From VRUE01 sp963737575 (GTDB lineage: Bacteria > Actinomycetota > Thermoleophilia > Solirubrobacterales > 70-9), in the NCBI GenBank assembly GCA_963737575.1, contig CAVTTJ010000010.1:5845-69844 (forward strand): a DNA stretch of 64,000 bases, given 5' to 3'. Position 1 is the first letter of the stretch; each line of letters begins with the position of its first letter. Positions 48,411 to 56,920 of the stretch are shown piece after piece. The notes beneath the pieces were generated by a model. That model was not told the DNA's origin. It did not search any database and worked only from the letters and a program-made list of their open reading frames with translations. The position numbers and the translations under genes were made by a program.

Positions 48411-50736
48411 CGCCCTCCCGGTCGCTGCTGGAGACGCCGTGGGCGATTGCGATCGACCCGGCTAGGCGCGACGGCCGAATCGTCGCCGAGAGCGCCGAGC
48501 CGGAGCGCCCGTCGAGGACGGTGACGATGCCTACGGCTCTCGATCCCGGCCTCGTCGATGCGCTCGCCCGCGCCGGGATCGACCGCCTCTACTCGCACCA
48601 GGGCGAGGCGCTGGAAGCGGTGGCGGCCTCGAACCTCGATGATCACCAGCGGCACCGCCTCGGGCAAGAGCCTTGCCTTCAACCTGCCCGTCCTCGACGG
48701 CATCGCCCGCGACCCCAAGCGCCGCGCGCTCTACCTCTACCCGACCAAGGCGCTCGCCCAGGACCAGGCGCGGAAGCTCGCCGAGCTGCGCCCGCCGGGC
48801 CTGCGCGAGGCGATCTACGACGGCGACACCCCGCGCGAGGAGCGGCCGGCGATCCGGCGCCGCAACAACCTCGTCCTCACCAACCCGGACATGCTCCATG
48901 TCGGCCTGCTGCCGAACCACCGCAGCTGGGGCGACTTCCTCGCAAACCTCGAGTGGGTCGTCGTCGACGAGGCCCACACCTACCGCGGCGTCTTCGGGTC
49001 CCACGTCGCCAACGTCCTGAGGCGGCTGCGCCGGGTCGCGCGCGCCTACGGCTCCGAGCCGCGATTCCTGCTCGCCTCGGCGACGATCGCCAACCCGGTC
49101 GAGCTGGCCGAGGGCCTGGTCGGGGAGCCGTTCGAGGCGATCTCCGACGACGGCGCCCCGCGGACCGGCCGCGAGATCGCGATGTGGAACCCGCCGCTGA
49201 TCGACAAGGCGACCGGGACCCGCCGCTCGCCGCTCTCCGAGGCGGCGGAGATGTTGGTCGAGCTCGTCTCCCAGGGCGTGCGGACGATCTGCTTCCTCAA
49301 GAGCAGGCGCGGGATCGAGCTGATCCAGCGTTTCGCGCGCGAGGGGCTGGAGGCGCGCGGCAAGCCGGAGCTCGCGGATCGGATCGCGCCGTATCGGGGC
49401 GGCTACACGCCGCAGCAGCGGCGCGAGATCGAGGCCCGGCTCAGCGCCGGCGAGCTGCTGGCCGTCGTCGCCACCGACGCGCTGGAGCTCGGGATCGACA
49501 TCGGCGAGCTCGACGCCGCGATCTGCGTCACGTTCCCGGGCACCGTCGCGAGCCTGCGCCAGATGTGGGGGAGGGCGGGACGGCGCCGCCGCGGACTCGC
49601 CGTCTACGTCGCCGGCCAGGACGCGCTCGACCAGTTCTTCTGCCGCCACCCGGACGAGTTCATCGACCGACCGGTCGAGGCGGCGATCCTCGACCACGAA
49701 AGCGAGCAGATCGCCTCCCGTCACCTCCTCGCCGCCGCCTACGAGCTGCCGCTCTCGAGCTGAGGACGACGGGATCTTCGGCCCCGGCTGGCGCGAGCGG
49801 GCCGAGAGGCTGACCGGCGCCGGCGAGCTGCGCCGCGCCGGCGACCGGATCCTGCCGCGGCGCAGCGAGTTCGTCGCCGCCAAGATCCCGCTGCGCTCGG
49901 CCTCCTCCGACTCGGTCGCGGTGATCGAGCGCGATTCGGGCGAGATGCTGGGGCTGGTCGAGGCCGAGCGGGCGTTCACGACGATCCACCCGGGGGCCGT
50001 GTACCTGCACCTCGGGCGCTCCTACGAGGTCGAGCAGCTCGACATCGACGGGCGCCGGGCGATCGTCTCCAAGTTCGACGGCGATTGGTACACGCGGCCG
50101 AAGAAGGAGACCGAGATCTACATCGAGCGCCTGCGCGAGCAGCGGACGACCTCCGGGGTCGAGCTCCATTTCGGCGAGGTCTCGGTCAGCGAGCAGGTGA
50201 TCGCCTTCCAGCGGGTCTCGATCTCCGAGCAGGAACCGATCGACGTCGTCGCCCTCGAGCTGCCCGAGCAGCACTTCGCGACCCAGGCGCTCTGGTACGT
50301 GCTGCCGGACCGGCTGAGCGGCGCCCTCCCGCCCGAGGTCCTGCTCGGCGCCCTGCACGCGACCGAGCACGGCCAGATCGCCGTCCTGCCGCTGATCGCG
50401 ATGTGCGACCGCTGGGACATCGGCGGCCTCTCGACCAACGTCCACTTCCAGACCGGGCGCTCGACGATCTTCATATACGACGGCCATCCGGGCGGGGTCG
50501 GGATCACGCTGCGCGGCTACGAGCAGTTCGAGCGCCTGCTCGGGGACGCCGAGCGCCTGATCGGCGAGTGCCCCTGCGAGTCCGGTTGCCCATCCTGCGT
50601 CCAGAGCCCGAAGTGCGGCAACCTCAACGAACCGCTGCACAAGGAGGGGGCGCTGGAGCTGATGCGGACAATGATTGGCTCGAGTTCACGCGTGTTCGCC
50701 GCGGACGCGGGAGCGAGCGAGCAAGATAGCCGGTGA
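48407..50736 (+). pseudogene. DEAD/DEAH-box helicase with C-terminal DUF1998 (MrfA/YprA-like), two frameshifts
   Basis: ATG 48407 opens an N-terminal region ending RLYSHQGEALEAVAA. The helicase core is in a second frame: motif I TASGKSLAF, DEAH box VVVDEAHTY, SAT motif LLASATIANP and motif VI MWGRAGRRRRG. A third frame encodes the DUF1998 end with the zinc set CPCESGCPSC and PKCGN. Shifts near 48645 and 49758 (TCGAGC before TGAGG) join the parts into about 775 residues, the size of MrfA-type DNA repair helicases. The last residues (AADAGASEQDSR) come from repeat copy B. It overlaps folP by 4 nt. Confidence 0.85.
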
Positions 50737-50770
50737 TCATGGGTGCGAGCGAGCGGGAGCAGAGCAGGCG
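50698..50770 (+). repeat. interspersed GC-rich repeat, copy B (helicase 3' end)
   Basis: This 73-bp stretch aligns without gaps to copy A at 39362 and, with one 1-nt gap, to copy C (minus strand) at 21390. It encodes the last residues of the helicase and the first residues of the downstream TIGR00725 protein. Confidence 0.7.
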
Positions 50771-51245
50771 AACGCAAATTGCCGTCATCGGCTCCAGTCG
50801 TTGCGCTGAAGATTCCGAGACTTGGCGGCTCGCCGAGGAGGTCGGGCGGTTGCTGGCCGAGGCCGGGGCGACGGTGGTCTGCGGCGGCCGCGGCGGGGTG
50901 ATGGAGGCCGCTGCGCGCGGCGCCGCGCAGGCCGGGGGCGAGGTGATCGGGATCGTCCCGGGGATCTCGGCCGACGAGGCGAACCCCCACTGCACCCACG
51001 TCGTCGCCAGCGGTGTCGGCTTTGCCCGCAACCTCGCCGTCGTCGCCAGCGGCGACGCCGTGATCGCTGTCGGGGGCGCCTGGGGGACGCTCTCGGAGAT
51101 CGGCCACGCCCGGGCATTCGACCGGACGGTCGTCGCCCTTCACAGCTGGGGACTGGTCGGCAGCGAGGAAATGGCGGGGGCACCGGGGGTGATCGTGGTC
51201 GAGACCGCGGCCGAGGCGGTCACGACCGCCCTCGATTCGATCTGA
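50739..51245 (+). CDS. TIGR00725-type Rossmann-fold nucleotide-binding protein
   Basis: The 168-residue protein has IAVIGSSRCAEDSET at the start, the LOG-like glycine loop VVCGGRGGVMEAAARGA, and GDAVIAVGGAWGTLSEIGHA, standard for TIGR00725/LOG-related proteins. The cytokinin-riboside PGGxGTxxE motif appears as VGGAWGTLSE, so phosphoribohydrolase activity is uncertain. The first 11 residues (MGASEREQSRR) lie in repeat copy B; the ancestral start was probably close to TQIAVIG. GTG 50733 overlapping the helicase stop is an alternative. Confidence 0.83.
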   Translation: MGASEREQSRRTQIAVIGSSRCAEDSETWRLAEEVGRLLAEAGATVVCGGRGGVMEAAARGAAQAGGEVIGIVPGISADEANPHCTHVVASGVGFARNLAVVASGDAVIAVGGAWGTLSEIGHARAFDRTVVALHSWGLVGSEEMAGAPGVIVVETAAEAVTTALDSI

Positions 51246-51257
51246 CCGACGGTTGCC

Positions 51258-51749
51258 TCAAGGATCGATCGGAAACAGGCGCGCCATCACCAGGGCCGAG
51301 CGCAGCGAGCCGTCCTCGCGGCGGTAGTGGTCGCGCCGAACGCCCTCCTCGACGAAGCCCGCCGACCGGTAGAGGGCGATCGCCGGCTCGTTCTCGACGA
51401 AGACCTCGAGCTCGATCTTGTGGACTTCGGCGGGGCGGGCCGCGATCGCCGCCTCGACGAGCATCCGGCCGCCGCCCCGGCTCCGCCACTCCGGCAGCAC
51501 CCACATTCCGAGCGCCAGCACCCCGGGCGCGTGGGTCGGGTTGAGGCCGAGCCCGCCGATCACCTCGCCGTCCTCAATCAGGACGAAGGGGTGGTGCTCG
51601 TGGGATTCGACCGAGAAGCGGAACCGCTGCTCGAGATCGTCCTCTCCGACCGAGGGCTCGGTGGCGAGCCAGCGGCCTTCGTCGACCACCACCTTCATCC
51701 CGTGGGCGATCCTCGCGCAATCTTCGAGCGTCGCCGGCCGCACCTCCAT
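51258..51749 (-). CDS. GNAT-family N-acetyltransferase
   Basis: The 163-residue protein starts MEVRPATLEDCARIA and has the acetyl-CoA-binding segment LGMWVLPEWRSRGGGRMLVEAAIA (motif A, R-x-x-G-x-G/R), followed by IELEVFVENEPAIALYRSAGF (motif B). It acetylates an unknown amine acceptor. ATG 51749 is supported by TATCCT on the minus strand 8 nt upstream; a longer frame from 51815 has no support. Related to RimI/phosphinothricin-type acetyltransferases. Confidence 0.87.
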   Translation of the reverse strand: MEVRPATLEDCARIAHGMKVVVDEGRWLATEPSVGEDDLEQRFRFSVESHEHHPFVLIEDGEVIGGLGLNPTHAPGVLALGMWVLPEWRSRGGGRMLVEAAIAARPAEVHKIELEVFVENEPAIALYRSAGFVEEGVRRDHYRREDGSLRSALVMARLFPIDP

Positions 51750-51757
51750 CGGCGACG

Positions 51758-51763
51758 AGGATA
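51758..51763 (-). promoter_or_regulatory. putative -10 box TATCCT, leaderless GNAT gene
   Basis: Minus-strand TATCCT ends 8 nt before ATG 51749; no ribosome-binding site is visible. Confidence 0.38.
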
Positions 51764-51835
51764 TGGCCCCCGGATTTCGGACGTGCCCGTAGTTGACCAC
51801 CCAGACGGTGCTCAAGTGCGGTCAGGTCGGGCGGT

Positions 51836-53176
51836 TCACCAGAGTTCCCGGAGGGCGAGGATCGCAAAGGCGTGGGACCAGGCGAGAGGGGTGGTCGAGC
51901 GGGGGAGGCCCGAGCGGGTGCCGACTCGCTCGGGAAGGAGGCCGAGCGGCGTCGCGGCTCGGCGCAGCTCGGCCATCAGCCGCAGGGCGGCCCGGCGCTC
52001 GCCGAGGGCGGCGAGGCTCCAGGCAGACCAGGCCGTCGGCGCGGTCCAGGGGTCGGCGTCCGGCCAGTCCCGCGATGGGACCAGCCCGAATCGCCCGCTC
52101 TCGGCGGCGAGCCGCAGCAGGGTGCGGCGAGCGGCCGGAAAGAGGCTGCGGTGCGGGAACGGCCGCACCGCCCACGCCGCCGCCGAGTCGAGGTCGGAGC
52201 CGGAGCCCGCAACCCGTGTCAGCCCCTGTCCGCTCTCGAACCCCGAAAGGGCCTGGAGCGGTGCGCCCGCCGCGATCGCGTTCCCGAGGTAATCGCCGGG
52301 AGCTTTCTCCTGATAGTCGGCACGGTCGCGCCACGGAGTCCGGCCCGGCCCCGCGGGCATGCCCGCGGCCAGCGCGGCCGCCGCGACCCAGCCGCCGGCG
52401 TCGCCCTGGGCGGCGCGGCCGGAGACCGGCGCTCCGGAGACTTCAAATCGCGCCGCGGCATCGAGATCGAGGCCCTCGAGAAAGGCAACAATGCGACGTG
52501 CCTCGGCCCGGTGGCCGGCGGCGATAAGGGCGAGCGCGACGGTGGCCGCGTCCCTGGGCCAGACGTAGGCCCAGCCGTCCCGGGCGCCCGCGATCGCCGC
52601 TCCGGTGCGGAAGTCGGTGAGGGCCCGCAGCACGAGCAGCGAGCGCCGGTACATCCGGCGCGCCCAGCTCGGCGCGCCCGGCCCGAGCCGCCGCGAGGCG
52701 GTGAGCCAGCGGCGATCCGCGCGGGCGGCGGCAGGCCCGCCGACCTGTCTCACCACGCTCACCGAACGCTCGCCGAAGCGGGCGGTCGTTCGCAGGACGT
52801 TGGTTCCGGACAGGTAGCCCTGGCGGATGGTGTCGGCGCGCCAGAACGGAACCGTCACCCGCCCCAGCTTGGCCCGGGCGACGATCCCGGTACTCGGCGG
52901 CACGCTGCCGGCGGCCTGGAGGCCGGCAGGGATCTGGAGCCTCGCCCGCCCCGGCGGCCCCAGTTGGCGGAGGTCGACCACGTCGCCGTAGGAGTCGACC
53001 GCGCCCACCCTGGCGCCGTCACCGATCAGGGCGGTCCCGAGAAACGGCGTCGCCACTCCCGGTATGGCCGGCGGCGTCTCGGGATCCGCCCGCGACCCCC
53101 CCGAGACGGCGATCGCCGCGACGAGGGCGGCGCAGGCAACCCCTGCGACACGAACGCTGCGCATCCCCCAATGCAA
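51836..53176 (-). CDS. secreted GH15/glucoamylase-like (alpha/alpha)6-barrel protein
   Basis: The 446-residue product has a signal peptide (VRVAGVACAALVAAIAVSGG) and an N-terminal beta-rich part. The barrel includes GWAYVWPRDAATVALAL (the WPRD block around the catalytic acid region of GH15) and ends GLLPERVGTRSG...PLAWSHAFAILALRE, where the Glu of LLPE matches the second catalytic residue. It probably hydrolyses alpha-glucans or trehalose-type substrates outside the cell; which one is unknown. ATG 53176 is listed; ATG 53164 (MRSVRVAG), with GGGGG just before it, is equally possible. Confidence 0.78.
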   Translation of the reverse strand: MHWGMRSVRVAGVACAALVAAIAVSGGSRADPETPPAIPGVATPFLGTALIGDGARVGAVDSYGDVVDLRQLGPPGRARLQIPAGLQAAGSVPPSTGIVARAKLGRVTVPFWRADTIRQGYLSGTNVLRTTARFGERSVSVVRQVGGPAAARADRRWLTASRRLGPGAPSWARRMYRRSLLVLRALTDFRTGAAIAGARDGWAYVWPRDAATVALALIAAGHRAEARRIVAFLEGLDLDAAARFEVSGAPVSGRAAQGDAGGWVAAAALAAGMPAGPGRTPWRDRADYQEKAPGDYLGNAIAAGAPLQALSGFESGQGLTRVAGSGSDLDSAAAWAVRPFPHRSLFPAARRTLLRLAAESGRFGLVPSRDWPDADPWTAPTAWSAWSLAALGERRAALRLMAELRRAATPLGLLPERVGTRSGLPRSTTPLAWSHAFAILALRELW

Positions 53177-53231
53177 TCAGCCGCTCGCCCCGCCGGTCGC
53201 TAGCCTTCGACACCGCCGCTCCGCGGCACCA

Positions 53232-53304
53232 GGCGAGGTAGCTCAGTTGGTAGAGCACACGACTGAAAATCGTGGTGTCGCCGGTTCGATTCCGGCCCTC
53301 GCCA
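53232..53304 (+). tRNA. tRNA-Phe (anticodon GAA)
   Basis: Acceptor strands GGCGAGG (53232-53238) and CCTCGCC (53297-53303) pair fully, with A73 at 53304. The D-arm contains AGCTCAGTTGGTAGAGC. The anticodon stem CACGA/TCGTG encloses CTGAAAA with anticodon GAA, and the T-arm is CCGGTTCGATTCCGG. The 3' CCA is not encoded. The DNA just downstream holds repeats and tRNA debris typical of an integration hot spot. Confidence 0.95.
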
Positions 53305-53350
53305 TCGCATAGGCAAGCGGAACGCGGCTCCCGAGAGGGGGCCGTCTTCC

Positions 53351-53375
53351 GTGGGTGGGCAACGGATTGGGCAAC
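53351..53375. repeat. GGGCAAC direct repeat downstream of tRNA-Phe
   Basis: GGGCAAC occurs twice (within 53357-53376), 12 bp apart, shortly after the tRNA 3' end. Paired heptamers in this position resemble integrase arm-type sites left at used tRNA attachment sites. Interpretation only. Confidence 0.3.
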
Positions 53376-53508
53376 ACGAGCGGCTTCCCGAACCCGACTG
53401 AGTCACGCGGCCTCGGGGAGGATGCTCCGTCGCCCAGGGCTCAAAAGCGCGAATGCCCGGCGGTCGAACCCTTCGAGGAGGAGGTGCCGCCCAGACGGTC
53501 GGGATGCA

Positions 53509-53554
53509 CTCGGCTGGAGCCGAGCGGTCGCCGGTTCAAATCCGGCCTCCCCGA
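53509..53554 (+). other. tRNA-Pro 3'-half remnant (attachment-site scar or degenerate tRNA)
   Basis: I see the anticodon stem CTCGG/CCGAG around a 6-nt loop CTGGAG (one base short), a variable loop CGGTC, a perfect T-arm GCCGG-TTCAAAT-CCGGC, the 3' acceptor strand CTCCCCG and discriminator A. This matches the 3' half of tRNA-Pro. The 5' half is not in place: a complementary CGGGGAG sits at 53414-53420, far too distant, and only a poor D-arm-like stretch lies between. The same 20-bp core recurs at 63980-64000. Confidence 0.6.
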
Positions 53555-53678
53555 TTGGTCGGAAGCCCGGCTGGGAGGCGGGCTTCTAGTCTGAGAGGAG
53601 CGGGCTCTGAACCTTCCGTTGGGTAGCGGTGGTACCGGATTTGGTACCTCTTCAGGTCAGACGCGAGGGCAGAGTCGC

Positions 53679-53852
53679 ATGCCGGCACCTCTGATCGATC
53701 TCCCCGCGGACGACCCGGAGCGCGCTGCGCTTCTGGCGAGGGATTGGGGCAGGGAGAACGGTTCCCTGGCCAATGGCCATCTTCCCCAGACCGGGGCAGC
53801 GAGATGGATCGTTGCCAGTGTCCGGCGCCACCCGAGCTCGGAACAATCATAG
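53679..53852 (+). CDS. doubtful small open frame in the scar region
   Basis: A 57-codon frame, MPAPLIDLPADDPERAALLA..., has codon use similar to real genes but no ribosome-binding site, no TANNNT box at the right distance and no recognised motif. It may be a leftover of an excised element. Listed only for completeness. Confidence 0.2.
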   Translation: MPAPLIDLPADDPERAALLARDWGRENGSLANGHLPQTGAARWIVASVRRHPSSEQS

Positions 53853-53855
53853 GAT

Positions 53856-53880
53856 GACGCCCCGCAAGGCGGGAAGCGTC
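53856..53880. terminator. stable hairpin, possible terminator
   Basis: GACGC-CCCGC (53856-53865) pairs with GCGGG and GCGTC (53869-53880) around an AAG loop with a 2-nt AA bulge. No U-run follows, so it could be a factor-dependent terminator or a structural repeat. Confidence 0.35.
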
Positions 53881-54063
53881 GTTGCGAATATGCCTGATCT
53901 ATCGTGACTTTCCCATCCGGCATCCTGCCGATGATCGATCGGCGAAGGAAAATCTAGGAAATGCTGACGCAGCGCCCACGTTGATTTCGATCACCGACTC
54001 GAGGAGCGGGGAATCGCACCCGCCTGAGGGCGGCGTCCGCTCTGCGCCTGCCGCCGGCGGGAC

Positions 54064-55428
54064 GTGAGCGCGGTCCGGCGGCAGTTGCGCCGGGTTCACC
54101 ACCGGGCGGGGCGCTTCTGGCGCGAGCGGAAGCGGCTGGCAATCAGTCTGATCGCCGCCAGCCTTGTGGCCGTTGCGGCCGCCGGCCTCGTGGCTTACGA
54201 GCTGCTCAAGCGCCCAGCCGACATTCACAACCCGAACGTTGCATTCAAGCCGCAAAGGCCCAAGAAGCCGAAGGCAAGGACGGTCAATTGGCCCATGTTC
54301 GGGCTGGACCGGGCCCGCACCCGCTACCTCCCTGCCCGGGGTGTGAAGCCCCCCTACAGGCTGATCTGGCACTACACCGACAAGCCACTGATCGAGTTCC
54401 CGCCGGTCTACGCTCTTGGCAAGCTCTATTTCGTGAACAACAACGGATACGCGTACGCGCTCGCGGCTGAAACCGGCAAGGTTCTCTGGAAACGGCGGAT
54501 CGGCCAATTGAACGCGTCCTCCCCGACCTACTACAGGCACCGGCTCTATATCGTCAACCTCGAACCCGGCCATGTCGTGAAGCTCGACGCGAAGACCGGC
54601 CGGGTGCTTTGGAAACACTCGCTGCCGGGCCGCGCCGAGTCCTCGCCACTGGTGATCGAAAGGACCCTCTATTTCGGCTGCGAAGACGGTGAGCTCTTCG
54701 CCCTCAGCACTCGCAACGGCCATGTCCGCTGGGACACGACCCTGGGCGGTCCGGTGAAGTCGGCGCCCGCTTTCTCGCACGGGGTCCTCTACGTCGGCGA
54801 CTACGGCGGCTATATGAACGCGGTCAATGCAAGGAACGGCAAGATCAGGTGGCAGACGGCATCGCTCGGCCAGGGCTTCGGCACATCTGGAGCGTTCTAC
54901 TCGACTCCCGCCGTCGCCTTCGGCCGCGTCTACGCCGGCAACAACGACCACCGTGTCTACAGCTTCGATGCCGCCACGGGAGAGGTCGCCTGGTCCTTTT
55001 CGACCGGCGGCTACGTGTACTCCGGTCCTGTCGTCGCCCGCACCCGCCACACTGGGCCGACGGTCTACATCGGCTCCTTCGACGGCAACATCTATGCGCT
55101 CAACGCCAGGAGCGGCGAACCGCGCTGGATCCGCTCGGCCGGAGGCTCGGTGATCGGCTCTCTCTCGGCGGTGGGCAACATCGTCTACGCCGCCGAGTTC
55201 ACCAACGGCTCGACCAACGGCTATGCGATGAAGACCGGTCGTCAGGTCTTCCACTACAAGACCGGGACCTATACACCGGTGATCTCCGACGGACAGCGCA
55301 TCTACCTGGTCGGCTACTCCAGCATCAATGCCCTGCAGCCCTACAAGTACAAGGCCGCGGTCGCGGATCGCATCAGGGCGCCCAAGTCAGCCACCCGAAA
55401 TCGGCGGAAAACTCGAAAGGGCGGCTAG
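54064..55428 (+). CDS. membrane-anchored PQQ-binding-like (BamB-type) beta-propeller protein
   Basis: From GTG 54064 the 454-residue protein has a basic cytoplasmic N-terminus, one membrane anchor (about 27-47, LAISLIAASLVAVAAAGLVA) and an extracytoplasmic eight-bladed propeller of PQQ-type repeats: YALAAETGKVLWKRRIG, VKLDAKTGRVLWKHSLPG, FALSTRNGHVRWDTTLGG, YSFDAATGEVAWSFSTGG and others. The C-terminus is Arg/Lys rich. No cofactor or catalytic residues can be claimed; such proteins are often scaffolds for surface assembly. The stop is shared in CTAG with the convergent glycosyltransferase gene. First gene of the 54-61 kb surface cluster. Confidence 0.85.
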   Translation: MSAVRRQLRRVHHRAGRFWRERKRLAISLIAASLVAVAAAGLVAYELLKRPADIHNPNVAFKPQRPKKPKARTVNWPMFGLDRARTRYLPARGVKPPYRLIWHYTDKPLIEFPPVYALGKLYFVNNNGYAYALAAETGKVLWKRRIGQLNASSPTYYRHRLYIVNLEPGHVVKLDAKTGRVLWKHSLPGRAESSPLVIERTLYFGCEDGELFALSTRNGHVRWDTTLGGPVKSAPAFSHGVLYVGDYGGYMNAVNARNGKIRWQTASLGQGFGTSGAFYSTPAVAFGRVYAGNNDHRVYSFDAATGEVAWSFSTGGYVYSGPVVARTRHTGPTVYIGSFDGNIYALNARSGEPRWIRSAGGSVIGSLSAVGNIVYAAEFTNGSTNGYAMKTGRQVFHYKTGTYTPVISDGQRIYLVGYSSINALQPYKYKAAVADRIRAPKSATRNRRKTRKGG

Positions 55429-56915
55429 CGAGGCCCGCTCACCAACACCGCAGCACGGGGCGCCCCGCCGACCAGCGCACCCCGTTCGAGCAGGCGCACG
55501 CGCACGCGCTGTGGCCGGGCGGATACATAGCGGGTCAGCGTGAAGTTGTAAGAGACAGGGCGTGACTCCACCCGTCGGAAGCCGCTAGGGAGGAGGCGCC
55601 GGGCGTTCTCCTGGGCCGCCGCCGCCGAGCCGACCAAGTCGATCTCGCGCAGCGGAGGCAGTGCCCGGCGGGCCGGTTCGGCGTCGAGGTAGTACCGCAG
55701 CGGCATGTTCGCCGAGTAGCGAATCGTCACTACGGCCTTGTCGGGGCGCAGCCGGCCGACCTGCTGGGCCGCGTTGCGCAGATCCTCTCTCTGAAGTCGC
55801 GGCAGCCGATCGATCTCGATCGTGAAGAGGAGCGAGCAGACGCAGAACGCGGCCGCAGCGAGAAGGCCGGCGCGGGCATATCGCCGAACGCCGAAGCCGG
55901 CGGCGAGAACGAGGATCAGCGGGACGAACACCGGAAGTAGGTTGCGCCCGTCCAGATAGTCGGCACCGGCCGCGCCCAGGGCCAGGGGAGCGACGATCCC
56001 CGCAGCGCCCACCGCGGCCGCCGGCACCGCGCTGCGGCGCTCCGACCGGTCGCCGGCCAAGGCCAGCAACGAAAGCGCGATCAGCGCCAGGCCCGCGGGC
56101 AGTGCCAGTGGAAGCGGGCCCGGCTGGCGCACCCCATGCTCGTTGCCGTTGTCGTTGCCGACCAGCTTTGCCCCGGCGCGTTCGAGCCGTTCACCCAGCG
56201 GCTGTTCGGCGATCCAGGAGGCGTGGCCGTGTTCCGCCTGCTTAGCCGCGATCGGCAGAAGGAGCCCGACGGCGGCAACGACTACGAGCGACGCCGCGAC
56301 GATGCGACGCCACTTGCTCGTCCAGAGCAGCAGCAGCACCGCCTCCGGAGCGACCACAAAGACCGCGAAGTAGTGACAGCAGATTGCCAGGGCAGAGCTG
56401 ACCGCCCAAGCGATGAGCGTGCCCTGCCGGGCCTCGCCGAGCGCCCTGGCGAAGAAAAGGAAGGAGAGCGCGGTGAGCAGGAACACGAGCGAGTATGCGC
56501 GGGCGTCCTGCGAGAACCAGATGAGGACGGGTGAGACGGCGACGATCCCGGCGGCGATCAGCCCGACCCGGCGGCGCATTGCCAAGGCCACCGCTCCCAA
56601 GTAGATGACCGGGATCGAGGCCGTGCCCGCCAATGCCGAGAGCGACCGCAGGCCGACCTCGCCGGTCCCGAAGAGGCGCGACCAGAGCCAGGCGAGGAGG
56701 TAGTAGAGCGGCGGTGTGGACTCACTGTGGGGGACCGCCGAGAGGGTGTCGACGACGCTCGGGTGGAGCACCCTGACGACGGTCACCGCCTCGTCGTAGC
56801 GGTAGCTCTGGAAGTCGAGCGTGGCGAAGCGCAGCGCCGCCCCAAGGACGACGATCCCGGCCAGCGCGATCAGATGCGGAGACCTCTCCGCCCGCCGCCT
56901 TAGGCTCGATGCCAG
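55425..56915 (-). CDS. GT39/ArnT-like membrane glycosyltransferase, copy A
   Basis: About 496 residues with 11-12 membrane helices. The catalytic first loop reads FQSYRYDEAVT, with the Asp-Glu pair of GT-C enzymes that use polyprenyl-phosphate sugars; SQDARAYSLVFLL and LDGRNLLPVFVPL are also typical. The paralogue at 58012 shares these blocks. The start is unclear: no ATG, GTG or TTG lies between the upstream stop (TAA, 56921-56923) and helix 1. CTG 56915 is used here as a guess. It probably glycosylates a surface polymer or protein together with the adjacent GH26-like enzyme. Confidence 0.78.
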   Translation of the reverse strand: MASSLRRRAERSPHLIALAGIVVLGAALRFATLDFQSYRYDEAVTVVRVLHPSVVDTLSAVPHSESTPPLYYLLAWLWSRLFGTGEVGLRSLSALAGTASIPVIYLGAVALAMRRRVGLIAAGIVAVSPVLIWFSQDARAYSLVFLLTALSFLFFARALGEARQGTLIAWAVSSALAICCHYFAVFVVAPEAVLLLLWTSKWRRIVAASLVVVAAVGLLLPIAAKQAEHGHASWIAEQPLGERLERAGAKLVGNDNGNEHGVRQPGPLPLALPAGLALIALSLLALAGDRSERRSAVPAAAVGAAGIVAPLALGAAGADYLDGRNLLPVFVPLILVLAAGFGVRRYARAGLLAAAAFCVCSLLFTIEIDRLPRLQREDLRNAAQQVGRLRPDKAVVTIRYSANMPLRYYLDAEPARRALPPLREIDLVGSAAAAQENARRLLPSGFRRVESRPVSYNFTLTRYVSARPQRVRVRLLERGALVGGAPRAAVLVSGPR

Positions 56916-56920
56916 GGCGT

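Larger units (their letters stand above)
53555..54063. other. 509-bp region of decayed mobile-element boundary, no confident gene
   Basis: The stretch contains GGTACC-ATTT-type pairs (GGTACC near 53630 and 53643), a weak open frame at 53679-53852, and a hairpin at 53856-53880. Nothing resembling an integrase or excisionase is left. Base composition is somewhat less GC-rich than its surroundings. Confidence 0.5.

Noticed and set aside
53414..53554. A long tRNA (for example tRNA-Sec or an intron-containing tRNA-Pro) from CGGGGAG to CTCCCCG
   Set aside because: The acceptor strands pair, but the 141-nt span lacks a normal D-arm, the anticodon loop has only 6 nt, and no selenocysteine features are present. 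A remnant is the simpler reading.
53272..53594. Protein frames across the tRNA-Phe and tRNA-Pro remnant (such as ...RFKSGLPDW...)
   Set aside because: These are translations of tRNA T-arms, a well-known source of spurious genes.
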